Positions 45,851 through 59,604 are shown, counted from the first letter of the stretch. The stretch is 64,000 bases of DNA from Proteles cristata cristata (GCA_017311185.1 JAESUZ010005462.1:3162001-3226000), one strand, 5' to 3'. The notes: a model not told the origin generated them from the letters alone. Made by a program: numbers and translations.

Positions 45851-46065
45851 TTTTTAATGTTTTATTTATTTCTAGGAGAGAGAGAGAGAGAGACAGCGTG
45901 AGCAGGGGAGGGTCAGAGAGAGAGGGAGTCACAGACTGAAACAGGCTCCAGGCTCTGAGCTGGCAGTCAGCACAGAGCCCGACGCGGGGCTCGAACCCAC
46001 AAACCGCGAGATCATGACCTAAGCGAAAGTCGGACGCTTAACCGACTAAGCCACCCAGGCGCCCC
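45851..46065 (-). mobile_element. CAN-SINE, youngest-looking copy
   Basis: Inverted SINE with an almost undamaged tRNA-like head: GACGCGGGGCTCGAACCC (B box), AAACCGCGAGATC, GTCGGACGCTTAACCGAC and GCCACCCAGGCGCCCC are all present. The 17-bp target duplications GACAACACTGATTTTTT at 45834-45850 and 46066-46082 are identical. Perfect duplications and retained CpGs indicate recent insertion. Confidence 0.98.
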
Positions 46066-46129
46066 GACAACACTGATTTTTTAATTAATCTTTTTGGTAT
46101 TAAAAAGTTAACAAAACTATCAATGTATT

Positions 46130-46134
<5 letters not shown>

Positions 46135-46181
<47 letters not shown>
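46135..46181. repeat. (TG)23 microsatellite
   Basis: An uninterrupted TG run of about 46 bp. Pure runs of this length are usually variable in length between individuals and can adopt Z-DNA. Confidence 0.98.
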
Positions 46182-46185
<4 letters not shown>

Positions 46186-49100
46186 ATTTAGTGAGATGGT
46201 ATGCTGGATGCTCTTTTCTTCCTGGAAGGACATTAACAAACCATTCTATCCATGCAGCATGTATTGCCCTAGGCAGAGCATAACACCACAGGTTTTGCAG
46301 TCTTTGTTCACATAGTAGGCTTTCTACTGTCTTCTGAGGATGATGATGTTGTAGTATGGCCTTAGTATGGCCCAAAGCTGTTAATCAAAAACAGTTTATT
46401 GCTTTGCCTTTTCAAAATTAAGAATAAAACCTGTATATTATAGTTAGTAATTAAAAAAAAAAACACTTAAATATTTTCATTGTCATGGTCTCAGCAAGCT
46501 TTACTTGTTGAACTTTAGAAAGCAAGTTAGAGTTGACCCATTGAACTGACTGCTAGTCAGGAATAAACTGAGACCCACCCTTTAATAAATAGAAAACTGA
46601 ACGATTAGCAGCAGAATTAGCTCATACTCACTACTAACTACTGCTTTCTGTATGGCACTCAGTAGCTCCAACCACTTAACATTTTTAAGCCTTTTTCCCC
46701 CTCTGTAATATAAACTCTGTGAAGCTCGGGCTTTTTTTTTTTTTTTAAAGCATATACCCTTCTCTAAGTAAGCTTGATACAATAAAATCTTTGTTCTCTG
46801 CAGCATTGCAGATTCATATATGTATATACACACATACACTGTCTAATATTTATCTGGTCTGGAATAAGCATTAATCTTTAATTACTGTATAAACATTTTA
46901 AACAGGTGTGGAATAACTGCACTCTCAAAAATGCAGTGTTTATCTCCTCACTGCCTGATGGCATTGGCCCCACTGCCTGACGGCTTTCACCTCCCCGTGC
47001 TTGAGGTGGAAACAGAGAGGCAGTGGGTAAAGGGCAAAGAAATGCCCCAAATCCCACATGAATCAGAAATTTCCAGTTATAAATTATGCACCACCATAAC
47101 ATCCTTTACCACAGTTTGTGAGCCAGGAATTGAGTTTGAGGTAGTTTATAGCAGAAAAATGTGTTTTTCTGTATGGGTGGGGGTGGCGGTGAGGAGGTTA
47201 GGGGTTGTGTATATATCCATGCATTTTTTTTCTTCCTGTGGATTGTACACTAGCAGCCGCCTTTTCTCGGGGCTGTTCACGGAGCCTGTGGTGTGAGGAG
47301 ATATAAAGCAGCATTTTTCTAGCTGCCTTGGAAACAATGAGGGCTCTGTTAACAAGAACCCAAACCTCTGCAGACGGCCTCGCTGGTTGGAATGACTGGT
47401 GAAGCCCAGGTTCAAAGCCATTGGCTTCCAAGTGCTTTAATTCAGCATTATTTTTGTTTCTCTAACCAACTTTTTTTTTCCTTTTTCTTTCTTTCTTTCT
47501 TTTTTTTAAAGTTAAATCTGAGGTCTCCTTGTTTGGTTGAGAACTGAGCAGTGACTTTTTATAATTAGATTAAAGTTAATCAAATGAAGTCTTGGATATT
47601 TTTTAATGTCATTTAATCCCCTCCTCTTCCCCCATGGATTTTATCACCCTAGCTTAATTTGTTGTAAAATTTCACCTCATTTTTGCCTTGCTCCATGTTT
47701 TTTAATTTAAAAATGGAGGATAACAGGTTTTTCAGTCATCTTTGTTTTTCCTTGAAATAAAAACAAATGCAGTTGTATACAGGACATTATACCACATAGT
47801 TGTTATCTACCACTTTTTCTACTACTACAAATCTACCAGGTTGGAGAACTAAAAAAGGAGATATAAAATATAAAAGGTTCTATAATCAGTGACAATATAG
47901 GGATGAGAGGGCCATAAAGAAACCCACAGCTGAGAAATATTTCTTACAGAAAGAGAGTTATGTCTGTAGTAAGCACAGACTGATTAAATAATAATATTTT
48001 GGTCAATTTCACATGATAATGCTGTGAAGAGAGAGATACTGAAGATTGTGAATGTGGTGAGCACAGATGATGGCATTTCTATGCTCCAGCAACAAAAATT
48101 CAAGTATTCTTCTCATGTCCAGTCTAAATTTATGTCCCATATATTACATTTTGCAAATAAAATGTGAAAACAAGGCAAAGGAAATAGAGTTGAAAAATAT
48201 ACCTTACATCCAACACTGTTGTAAACTCTAAATACCATAAGAAGTTTGACTTTACCTAAAATCTTTCTATACTTTTGGTGTGGAGGGAGCAGGCAACAGA
48301 GAAGGCATCAGGCATTTGCTGCTTAGCTCCGAGTTTGACAAGGGTACTTTCTACTCGGATGAGGGGGAGATCAGGTTTCTAGTGTGTTAGGCTGAAGGCA
48401 ATGACGGGAGTGTGCTGATGGGTCTGGTTCTGATTTTTAAGTAGTGTTAAAAAGGTCAAGGTTCACATTTTTTTCATTTTATTCTGAGTTCATCACCAGC
48501 AAATCTTCCTTTGCCACATTTAGTACATGCTACTAAGTGAATGAAGACCAGGAATGAGGATCATGGATTTATTTCCACCCGTTATGTGCTAACATACACC
48601 ATATAGAAAGAAAAATTCATGTCATTGTTTATTGACCCATTGTTTCATAGCTTTGACTAAGTAGTCTAATAATTAAAATGTTTAGTTAACATTTATTATA
48701 GTAAAAATAATATACTACTTCTAACCTTTGAAAATAACAATTGAATGCTATTTTATTAATTTATTATTTTTCCCTCATCATAGTTCTTTAAATTTATACT
48801 TCTATTTTTAGAAGTGCTGTAATAAACTATCTTATATAAGAATATATGGTACTGAAATTAACAATGTCTTCTGAAATCCCTGCTTTGAAGGATTAATCAA
48901 AATAGCATTCCTATGTAGTAATGCCAATAAATAAGAAACTATATAAATAACTCTGAATTCTGTATATTTTATCTTTTTCAGATTGTTTTTGAATTGATAA
49001 TAAACTAGAAAGCACATTTCTTATTTTCATAAAAAGTGACTTAAATTTTTATAAATAAAAAGTAATGACCTACTTTACTGAGTAGAATTAGATACTAATA

Positions 49101-50142
49101 AATTAGTTAACTTAATTGAAAATCTGGTTTATTAGCTAACTTGTTTGAAATTGGTTAATGTCTTTTTAAAGGATACAACTAGAAAATAGGATCTTGAACT
49201 CCTTTTTAACTTTTGTGGTAACTTCAAAAGTTAACAATTTCTGATGTTGCTAAATGTACAGATATAGAGGAATGGACATGTGAGATAGTTGCATTTATTA
49301 ATAAATATATATGCTTTACAATAATAGCAAAGATAAAGTGGTATATAGATACCAAACTACTATACAGTTTATATATACATATATTATGATATTCTTATTA
49401 TGAGAGCTGAAGCAAACCTGTAAACATGTCTGAGGCTTTAAGAGTGAATATAATTTATAAGATTTAAAAGAAGATTTTAGGACGTGTCAAAATCTTTAAA
49501 CTACTACTAATAAATTAGCCCATTCTCATGCTGTTTTAAAGTAAAAAAAAAAAAAAAAAGAATGCCTTCCATCCAGATAGTTTATGTAAATTTAGAGGTG
49601 TTGAATAAAATTACCAGGAGGTTTTCCCTCCTTCCCCTATTTATATTGGAAAGCATGCACTCACACACAAAATATTTTCCTGTGTTTAGAAGTACTATAT
49701 AAGGAATTAATATGTGAACACATTACATAATAGTTTGGAGTTGTACAGCCAAGTGTTTATGGGTGCTGTTTCCAGTCCACTCTCCTTACACACAAAAATC
49801 TACTAAACCAAATAGGAAAAATATACCCTCTAAAGCAAAATCCTGAAACATTTTTTTTATTTTACTTGCTAGAGCTTTTCCTATGCCAAGCTTTACTCAA
49901 TACTTTGTAAAAACCCTAACAATTATATGTGATTGTAACACCTCATAAGAGCTAATTGATATATTCAACCCATCATTGAGATTTGTGCCACCTCCTTACA
50001 ACCACACAAGTAATAAAGGTGATTCAAGAAACAGGTAACAGGAAGAAGGTTTGGAATTTAATATCTAAAATAAGATTCTATAAAACATTTTTCTTCCTGT
50101 TCTGCAGAGTAAAAATACAAGCATCATTTCTTATATGTTAAA
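46182..50142. other. Unique DNA with a CpG-retaining block
   Basis: Nearly 4 kb with no named transposon and no gene. 46920-47450 holds about eight CpGs and mixed composition, unlike its AT-rich surroundings. T-rich runs lie at about 46733-46747 and 47470-47508, and an A18 run at about 49542-49559. 48590-49500 is very AT-rich. Confidence 0.5.
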
Positions 50143-50155
50143 AAGTGGAATAATG

Positions 50156-50387
50156 TGGGGTGTCTGGGTGGCTCAGTCGGTTGAGCGCCTGACTTCAGCT
50201 CAGGTCATGATCTCACGGTTTGTGGGTTCAAGCCCTGCATCGGGCTGCGTCCTGACAGCTCAGAGCCTGGAGCCTGTTTCAGATTCTATGTCTCCCTCTC
50301 TCTTTCTCTCTGATCCTCCCCTGCTCACTCTCTCTCTCTCTCTCTCTCTCAGTCTCTCTAAAATAAGTAAAACATTAAAAAAATTTT
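50156..50387 (+). mobile_element. CAN-SINE
   Basis: Sense copy with head GGGGTGTCTGGGTGGCTCAG, an expanded CT tract and an A-rich tail. Target duplications AAGTGGAATAATG (50143-50155) and AAGTGGAATATTG (50388-50400). Confidence 0.96.
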
Positions 50388-50400
50388 AAGTGGAATATTG

Positions 50401-53217
50401 TAATTAGTTTAGCATCTATGCAGTTACTGTTCATAATAAATTGCCTAGAGCTTCAATATTTAGCTTCTCTCATTTTAAAGATGTTTCCTCTTCCCAGGGT
50501 TTTGTGTAAGTTATTCATGCAGGTTTTATATTTGGAAGAGAGAATACTCCTTGGAAAGACTTATTCTTAACAATGTCATGAACATTGTATACATAAACTA
50601 TATCTCTTTCCCAATAGATTTTTTATTATCCCCATTATTTTAGCCTGAAGATACTGCTTAGTGGTACAAAATAATAAATTTGCAATTGTTTACAAAGGAA
50701 AATATATATGAATAAAATATTAGATGTTTTCAAGTTACTTTGAGGTTGCTGTCCATTGAGGATTTTGTTGGGTGCACCTAGGAAAGATTCTTTGGCAGAA
50801 AATAATCAGCACAAGTTATAGCATCTTGTGGAAACATATAAATCATAGACCCCTTTTATGAAAGATTTCGATATTTGTTAACCTTGTTCAAGGTAATGCA
50901 GAGAACTTCTTTGAGATCCATTTGTTGTATTTGGCAAATTCTTTTTAATAGTGTGATGTGTTGTACAGAGCACTCAGTACAGCAGTAGTGTATGTTGCTA
51001 ATATACTTCAGTGATGTTGTTCCATTGGGAGCCCAAAGCTTTGCCAGCAGGACTCTTTTTCTTTTCTATTGTCTTCTGTTCAAGGTGTGTTTATGTAATG
51101 GGAGAACCACTATCTTAGTTTCAAATATTAAACAAAATAACTTTTATTTCTATTTCAATACCGATGGATCACCCACAGCCTCTAAAATAAATAAAGGAGT
51201 TTAACTCATCAAATAAAACCTTATTTTTATTGGTCTGGTTTACGAAGAATGAGAAATCCTAGTGTAGAAATATCTGTTCTTTCATCATCATTATCTCTCT
51301 TTCCTTTCAGGTTATTTTCTGTAAGTCCCAGTTAAATACTCAAAGGTTTAAAGTATAACTAAAACTTACATTGTTGGGAAAGTGGGTGAAGCAAATGTTC
51401 TCTCTGAAGCTTTTTTATTATTTTAAGGTTTATGTAATTTTTATGTTTTCTGTTCTTCAACTTATTCAATAATAATCTGCTTTTCAGTTTGAATTTTAAC
51501 AAAAATAATTTTCAGCAGAATAGGTAAAATGTATTTTGTCCTTGTAATCTAGACTTTTTCAGAAGAAAAGTCACACAGGACCAAGTGTGTTTATAAATCC
51601 TGAGACTCACTGTGATCAGAGACTCAACCATATCTGTCCACATTCTCTCACACCATCTTTTCACAGAAGAAGGCTGTGGCAGCCAGTCAGAGGTATAATG
51701 TCATGGCAGACTACTCACAGCCAATTAGCCAGTTTCCCTGTGACCTGTGGGTGCCTCTTAGGTTTTCACTTTTTGAGGGGAGGGGAGGTTTACTGCAATG
51801 ACCTTTAGCCATTTTCTGCTTCATGCCCTGAGGTCTGAGGAATTGGATCAGCCTGTTTGGTGCTAGCAATCCAGCGCTATAGGCTACGATTTTCACAGGA
51901 AACCAGGTTCTTCTGCTGTCCCTCTATAAGGCAAGGCGCAGATTCTTACCTCACTGGCTCTGTGGCCAAACTAAACCTCCCCGCTGTCCCACAGGTACAA
52001 TAAGCTGGAGTGGTCTTTCCTGGCTCCTGTTCCCTGAAGAGTGTACAGCTTCTGTGACAGAACGGTGCCATTGCCTAGGATAGCATTCTGTGCCTCCTTG
52101 GGATCTGTATTTTGAGACGATTCAAGCTTTAAGCCCCTAGGATTTTTGAATGACACAAGGCTGACTAGCTGGCCAGCAGAGAGAGGTAGACAGAGAATGA
52201 CAGTTTCAACAATTGTCAAGTAAACAGCATCTTAAGTTGGTAATTTTAAATATTGCTTAGAAACTACTTCAATGTATACTTTGGCCTGAAGTAGGAACTG
52301 AAGGCTACAGTTTCACATTTGAAATAATAGAGAAAATAGAAATCATCTATATTGTTCCAGAGGTCAAAATAATATTGTGCATTTTTATGTTTTTGTATAA
52401 GACAAACTTTTAACACCCAAAGTTGTTAATAATGGCAAGGGCTACTTCAAGTGCAGGGAAAGCAGCAGCCTCATGTTAACCTAGTTCTAGCACCCTTGGA
52501 TTCTTAGGTCTATTTGTTCATTACACAGACTTTTGTTTAAATATGTTTCATCATCTTTTCACATGTTTATACATATGTATCCTCCTAGAATGGACATGAA
52601 CTCAACATCTGAGTGATGAGCCCAGAACTTCAGAGATGTCAGTCTGGTTTTATGGTCCTTCACATCCTGAGGGTGCCTTCACCTTGTGTGCTTTTTACCC
52701 TGCAGGTAATTCATAAAACTTCCCTCCAGCAATCCAGCTCAAAAGCAGATGTCTTATTTAGTTTAACAGTACACTAACTGGAAGGCAGAGAAAAGACAGA
52801 TCTTGTTTCTGTAAATTACATTCTTGAATTGAGAGACCTGATATTTCATTGCCCTGCTGGTGGGCTCTGGGCCAAGATGCATAAATGCAAGTGTGCTACT
52901 AACTGACCGGCAGCTACTACAGCAGGATGAGGAAAAGCACCTTGCCCAGGTGGTGTAATCATAATAAAAGCAGAAGCATTCAGATTCTTATCATCTTCCC
53001 ATCAGTGTTTCATTGCTATGTAACTCAGAAAATTAGAGAGCTTAACTTTAACCTAATGAAAGTACTGTTAGATTTTACCTTCCAAATCAAGTTCCTAATA
53101 AACCAACCCTGTGGACTAGGACTTCTTTTTTACAGTTTATAACATAAGATCATACACTCCTCTTATCCCTTTTTTGGGGCAATATACATATATTAATGAA
53201 AAATAACAGCTTTTGGG
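50401..53217. other. Unassigned unique DNA
   Basis: No gene or named repeat in 2.8 kb. 51580-52230 is GC-richer than its surroundings and holds overlapping short frames on both strands without recognised domains. Confidence 0.45.
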
Positions 53218-53585
53218 GGTATTTTTGAGTCAGGTTTGTTGAGGTCTAACTTACACATAGCCTCTTCAGTGTATAGTTCTATGGTTTTTGAAACTGAATA
53301 TAGTCATGTATCCAATGCCATGATCAAGATTAAGATAATTAAAATTCAGAACAGTCCCATCACCTAAAAGCTGTTCTTACACTCCTTCCAGTTGTAACCC
53401 CTTGTAATCACAGATATGTTGTCTGCCCCCACAGTTTCTCCTTTTACTGAATTCCATATAAATGTAATTATATTATAGCAGGTAGCCTTTGCAATCTGGA
53501 TTTATTTACTTAACATATATATTTGAGATTCATCCCTTTTGTTGTTTATATCCGTAGTTTTTCCTTTATCACCCATTTTTAACTG
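53218..53585 (-). mobile_element. Old L1 3' end, inverted
   Basis: The order of an inverted mammalian L1 3' region: 'GTTGAGGTCTAACTTACACA', 'CAGTGTATAGTTCTATGG', 'AGAACAGTCCCATCACCTAA' and 'TTTGAGATTCATCCCTTTTG'. Heavily diverged. Confidence 0.7.
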
Positions 53586-54181
53586 AAAAAAAGTTACAGA
53601 ACTTCATTATAACATTTTAACTATATATCAAATTTATATTACATGTAGTCCAAAGATTTTTAAGTATATATAATTAAAATCTGAGAATAATGACTTGTTT
53701 TGAATTCATGTATTCCTTTTTTTAATACATTACTAGGAGGTGGTTTTTCTTGTTGTTTAACTCTTATTTGCTTAGTTATTCTCTTTTCTTAACTGAATAT
53801 TATGTCTAGAACACCAGTGGGGGAAAAAAGGAGTGGCTTCTAAGGCATCCACTCATATTAAATAAGAGTTTCTAATCTTAAGTAGTATTTTCTTAATGCT
53901 TGAATGTATTTGAAAGCATTTAATAAATAAATTATGATGTTTACTATTTGGTTACAACCAAGTGTTAATGGTTCGCAATTCAAATGTGACAGTTGTAAGC
54001 TGTAAAAATCATCTGGGATGCTCCCTGATTTTGCATTAAGGAATCTCAGAAGGTTCCAGGTCCACTCAGCCATCCACTCAGTAAGAGGACAGGGCTGGTG
54101 GACTCCAACACTCCCAACCTTCCCTCCAAGTCTTGTGGTCTTTTGACAGACCATTTAGAAACAAGGGCTGTGGGGTAACTT
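53586..54181. other. Unassigned DNA
   Basis: No gene or repeat is recognised; the 98-codon minus frame at 53858-54154 has no known domain. Confidence 0.5.
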
Positions 54182-54192
54182 TTCCTTACTTT

Positions 54193-54225
54193 GTTTTTTA
54201 ATCTTATTTATTTATTTTGAGAGAG

Positions 54226-54282
<57 letters not shown>

Positions 54283-54439
54283 AGGAAAGGGGCAAAGAAA
54301 GAGAGGGATGAAGAATCCCAAGCAGGCTCCATGGTCAGCAAACAGCCTGACACGGGGCTCAAACTCACCAGCCATGAATCATGACCTGAGCAAAAATCAA
54401 AAGTTGGATGCTGAACCGATTGACCCACTCAGGCACCCC
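54193..54439 (-). mobile_element. CAN-SINE with GT/GA microsatellite
   Basis: Inverted SINE. Its normal GAGA body has grown into (GT)10 at 54231-54250 followed by (GA)15 at 54251-54281. Flanks TTCCTTACTTT (54182-54192) and TCCTTACTTTT (from about 54440) are the target duplication. Frames across this microsatellite are not genes. Confidence 0.94.
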
Positions 54440-54449
54440 TCCTTACTTT

Positions 54450-57400
54450 TAAATAAGGAAATTATGCTTTTTAAAGCAAATTTTTGAAGTTCAGTATCAT
54501 GATGAGGTATGGACTTGTTAAGGCAGTTAGACTCATTGCACTTTTGGTGGCCATTAATCACTAAGATATTACAGTTTTCAACCAGATTTAATTAACTATT
54601 TCATTAATTTTTTTCATCCAACATGCTACAGCCTAGCCTAATTTGACCTGCCTAAGAAAGTTTTTGTTTTATTTGTTCTGTTATTAGATTGGTAAATAGT
54701 TTTGTAGATGCCCTTTGTACAAGCAAGGGAATTTGAAGAAAATATTTTTATCAATAGAGCTTAAATGGCACAAGGGATCCTAGTTGGATTTCTGTCTTCT
54801 TATAAGGTATCAGTGTTTACTGTTGATCTCCTAGGTAAATGCTGGTCTGGATGTCAAAAAAAAAAAAAAGTCATGTGACAGTATCATAGCTGGTTAATCA
54901 CTGCCAATGCCCAAACTGAATCACCATTTTTTATACAGGTCTGAGTACAGACTTCATAAAGTATAAGCTTGTAGGGCAGAATGTGTCTCCTCAGACCAGA
55001 GAATCTGACCACAGCACTTCTGATTTCATCTTAGTCCTATATAAAGAAAAAAAAAAAAAAAAGCCTAATATGGCTGACATTTTCTCCTTTAATGTAACCT
55101 GCCAAAGCTTGTAAATGATCTAAAACCATTAAAATTCTCTATTAAAAGTTGAATAGTTTTTAACCTCCCATGTACACAGTAAAGAGAAAAAAAATAAAAG
55201 TCATCATCTTCATTAAATTCTCATAACATAAATTGATAATTCTTAATACCAATGATGTCAGGGAAAAACAGAAATGTCACAAATGTATCTTTAAGCTTGT
55301 CAGTGAAAATGAATGTGAATTAAGAAAGTATTGACTCTGGGTGTGAGAAATAAACATTTGAATTTGCTTTTCTCTCCATTACATTCCTTTGCCTGTTTTT
55401 ATCACTATTTGGTACCACATAAGATACTCCTCAGTGAAAATGACAACCAAAGAAATTAATTGAAATGAGTAAAATCTAAGCCAAATACTAATATGAAGTA
55501 GTAGAGAAAATGAAATGGAAATCTAGTGACAAGCAAAGCATTGTTATTGAAAGGTTTTGGAAAAAAGCCTCTTTCACGTTGCTGGCCCAGTTAGGAAGTT
55601 TGGTCCCTGGTACAAAGCCATACAGCTGCACACAATATAAAGGAAGGTTAACAGCATATTTGGTGCGTTTATAACTTCCCTGGGGCATTTTAACAGTAAA
55701 AATAGTGATTGTTAACCCGGTCCATCTGAACTTAAATATGAGCTTACTTTGCAAGAAATGAGGGGTAACGTCTAAGCAATTTTCTCTAGATTTCATTATT
55801 GTTTGAAGATTTAACATTATAGCCCTTTTTGTCTGTTTTTATTTGTTCTATCCAACGTCCTGAGATATTTGGAGTCATAGGTTAATTAGATGTAGGACTC
55901 CCTTCTCTGTGCTCTACTACTTTTATGTATATGACAAAGATCTTCATAAATATATTACATAATGTACTCTAATAAATATACACACTTTACCCTTATGGTG
56001 TGACATATGTTCATAAATGCAACACAAACTTGTGGTGGATGTGGAGTAGTTTATCTTAAAAGTGGTCGGGTGAATTTTCCAAGATGTTTATAGATGGCTG
56101 CCTCTGTGTACTTTGATTGTAATTACACAAATGTGATTCCTAACAGTGGCAACTCCCAGATTGTCAAGGTGGTTGCAGCCATATTTGTGGCTTAAAAAAA
56201 TAATAGTAATAAAAACTAAAAGTTATGCACATGGATCATTGCTCAGTCCCATTATAAAATATAATGAATAATACCAATACTTTTTATTATATTCCTGGTA
56301 ATATGTATGCAAAAAAAAAAGATAGAGACATCATCTTCTTCAAGCTTTGGGACATTTGCATTCTGCTTGGTAGTTCTTATACATACAAATGGGAAGCCAG
56401 TGCATTCAACCTTAAGAGGCCATTCTTGATAAAAATAAAGTTAGGATCTGTTTCCAAATTAGCGCCTTCTGCGACCCTAAACAACCATTAGCCAGAGCCA
56501 AACCGTAATTTCTAAAGTGTAAAGAGCTGAAGATACTGGAACAGGCATCCCTTCCCAGCCCAAATTCAGGATAAAGCACCCCACAGAGTGCTACCTTTGT
56601 GTGTCCCTAGGCCTTGTTTATTGTTCATGGGCTTGAAAGCTGTTACTAGTAATCCCGCGCTTCCCATTATGATGTCTGTAATGAAAGTCAGAATATAAGA
56701 CCACTAGATGAGTTCTTGAATTGTGAAACAGCAAGACCCAGTTACTACAGTGAATGCCATGAATATGTGTTCTCCTCTTAAGACCTGATCCTCTTTTTAC
56801 TTCATAACTTAGTAGTGAAATCAGTATTTTCCAGTACAAAAGCCTCAGGGCATGTTTCAAGAGAATAGATTTGAATCCTGAGCACTGATGTTGCCAATGT
56901 GTGCACATGGTATGCTCATTCCCTCAGAAAAGCACAGTTTCACAAATTATTTCATAATTCGTTAGCATGTAGTACAACTATATGCATTCTAGGAATGATT
57001 TCATTTAATTTCTTAGACCATGAGTATGATTAAAAACTCATCAATAGTATTTAATATTTTTCTTCTATTTCTCCATTGCATATAATAATTTATGTTCCTC
57101 ACCTCCAAGATAAGGAATGAGTGTCCACTTCCATGTGGCTATGTCAGGAGTGAAGTGGTTGATCACAAAGATGAGATATATAGGAGGCAATACCAAAACT
57201 GCCAAGCCAGATAAAGACCTAGATTGAGCTCTTTTAAGCTAGCTATTGGGGTGGAGCACCCTACATGTTGAACCCTACTGAAAATAAGAGACTCTACTCT
57301 GTTGCAGTTTGTGCAAATGAGCTCCAGCTGTCATGCTCTGGGCAGTGTGCCAGTGTAGCCTGTCTTGAGCAAAGCTGGGGCATCCCCATCATAAAGTGAG

Positions 57401-58935
57401 CAAGTCAGCTGCAGATTATTAAGATGAAAATTGTGCAGATAGGTTAGCTCTCAGCCATTTGAAGAGCTAATGTCTACATCAGTGGCAAAGTTTGGCACTC
57501 CATATGGTAGCTAATAATGTTTTAGGGCCAGGAGAAGTTTTCTGATTTATGGAAGTAAAAGGAGAGGTGCTGAGTTGTAAGTAGGAATAGATACAGGCGA
57601 CCTCTAGCAGGTAGGTTAGAGTGCAGCTTTCTGTGACATGGCAGCAAGCCCAGGTAAATTATCAAGAAGGTTTTCATTTTCAGCAACTTTATTCACTAGA
57701 ATCAGGGGATGAAAATAGTTAAGGTATTTTAAGCACACATATACCACCATTATCACTATCACCACCAACAACTAGCATGTTTGATCCTCACTGACCATAC
57801 TCCGCAACACAAGAGCAATACAAGACCTACCCTCCAGGGCAGTCTATGCACTTACAGAGAGGTTTAGATTTCCAGAAAGTGTTCAGGTGTTCATTGTTCA
57901 GCCATCTGGAACTCTGAAGGATGTTGAAACTATTGCGGAGAAATTTTGGAGTTCAGAGATTGGATACAGAGACATACATAGTGTCTATGAATATTAGTTT
58001 ACAAATCCAATCTAACAACTCCAAAATCTCCCCACAGTGTACAAACGTGCACCCCTTCACACATACATAGTGTGTTACACAGTATGTGTGTGTGTTACAA
58101 TAGTAGTAACAGTTGTAGAAGAAAGAGGAATATATGATATAATGTCTAAAATTTGTTGGAAAGGTAAATTTAAATTCTGTTTTAAATGTTTCAAATTCTG
58201 CAGTGGTGAATTTGTATTTTCTCCTAAAAAATCTGCTGTCAGTCTGCTATTTGGCCTCCTGCTATCACACTGTTCTTTGGTTAACAAAGGTAATATTTAT
58301 ATTGCTTAGTTCCGCTGAATATTTTGCTTAACATATTATCCTTCAGTTCTTTTCCTCTGCCATTTGACATAATTTGCCACTCTTTCAAGACAACTATCAA
58401 GATAACAGATAAACAAGGTCATATACAGTCCTGCCAGTGGTATTTTGAGAGAGTGGAATCAACCATCTCTGAACTTACAAATTCTAGAGTGCACAGTGGT
58501 CTGTCTCAATTCAAAAAAGAACTCTCTTCTTTTAGTTTTAACTGCTCAATCTATGCAGCCTCTAGCTTGTTGTTTTATCACTTTTTCCTTAGTAAACAAG
58601 CCTTCCTCGAAATGGTAGAAATAATAAAGAAAAGGAATTGAAATTTGAATTACCAAAATATGTTACTTGGTTGATGTTTTTAGCAAACTGGTTTTAGATG
58701 GTTTTAGAAGATAATGACACTAATGTCTGGAAACAGAATTGGGGCTCTCCTTTGAATGTTTTGGTCAATGCCACAATTCCCATAGTAGATCATCAAGGCA
58801 CAGAGAGCACCCCTGATATCTTTCCTGACACAAAGTGGGGAGACTAGGTGATTGATTAACAGATACCTAAAATATGGGAGTTAGAAACAAAGTAAAATAA
58901 AATATGGGCGTTACCTATGCATTTGTTATAAAGTA
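54450..58935. other. Unique DNA, no SINE
   Basis: 4.5 kb with no named interspersed repeat. A-runs occur at about 54856-54868 and 55048-55062. 55480-55820 and 56040-56200 look like ordinary or mildly conserved unique DNA. The 109-codon minus frame at 55488-55817, the 96-codon minus frame at 56618-56908 and the 105-codon plus frame at 58324-58641 show no domain. Confidence 0.45.
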
Positions 58936-58950
58936 AATGAAAGATTTTTA

Positions 58951-59246
58951 TTTTTATTTTTTTATCTGACTCTCCTTTTTTAAAGTTTTAAAGTTTAAAG
59001 TTTTTTTTAATTCCAGTTAGTTAACATACAGTGCAATATTAGTTTCAGGTGTACAGTATAGTGACTCAACAATTCCATATATTACTCAGTGCTCATCATG
59101 ATAAGTATCCCCTTCACCTATTTCATCCATCCCCTAGCCTACCTCCCCTCTGGTACTCATCAGTTCTCTATACTTTCTTAAGTACTTTCTTAAGTGCTTT
59201 CTTGGTTTGCCCCTCTCTTTTTTTCCCCTTTGCTCATTTGTTTTGT
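58951..59246 (-). mobile_element. Carnivore L1 3' end, inverted
   Basis: Starts with T-rich tail sequence, then 'TTAGTTAACATACAGTGCAA', TTTCAGGTGTACAGTATAG, CAGTGCTCATCATGATAAGT and a pyrimidine-rich 3'UTR. Target duplications AATGAAAGATTTTTA (58936-58950) and AATGAAGGATTTTTA (59247-59261) differ by one base, so the limits are firm. A 13-bp tandem (ACTTTCTTAAGTG-like) lies inside at about 59171-59203. Confidence 0.93.
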
Positions 59247-59261
59247 AATGAAGGATTTTTA

Positions 59262-59604
59262 AATGCCAGGTGAGTACCTTCTAAAACTATACACTTTCGG
59301 GATCTTACTAGATAGCTACACAATCTGGTCCAACAGTACTTTCTTCTGTCTCTAATGAAAACAAAAGCAAGCATCAACTCCTAGCACAGAGCCATTTATT
59401 TATCACCTTCCTTCTCTCTTTTTTTTTTTATTCTCATTTTCTCTGTGCTTTCCAAAAAAAAACCCTCCTTAGCAAGAATAGCATGATAATAAAGGAAATA
59501 GTCCAGCATAATGAATCAGAGATTTTGAAGTGTCTCCTCTCCTATCATCTTAAAAAAAAAAGACATAAACATTTCAAGCCACTGGGGATTAGGTTATATG
59601 TGAA
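59262..59604. other. Unassigned DNA
   Basis: No gene or repeat is recognised apart from a T-run at about 59420-59430. Confidence 0.5.
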
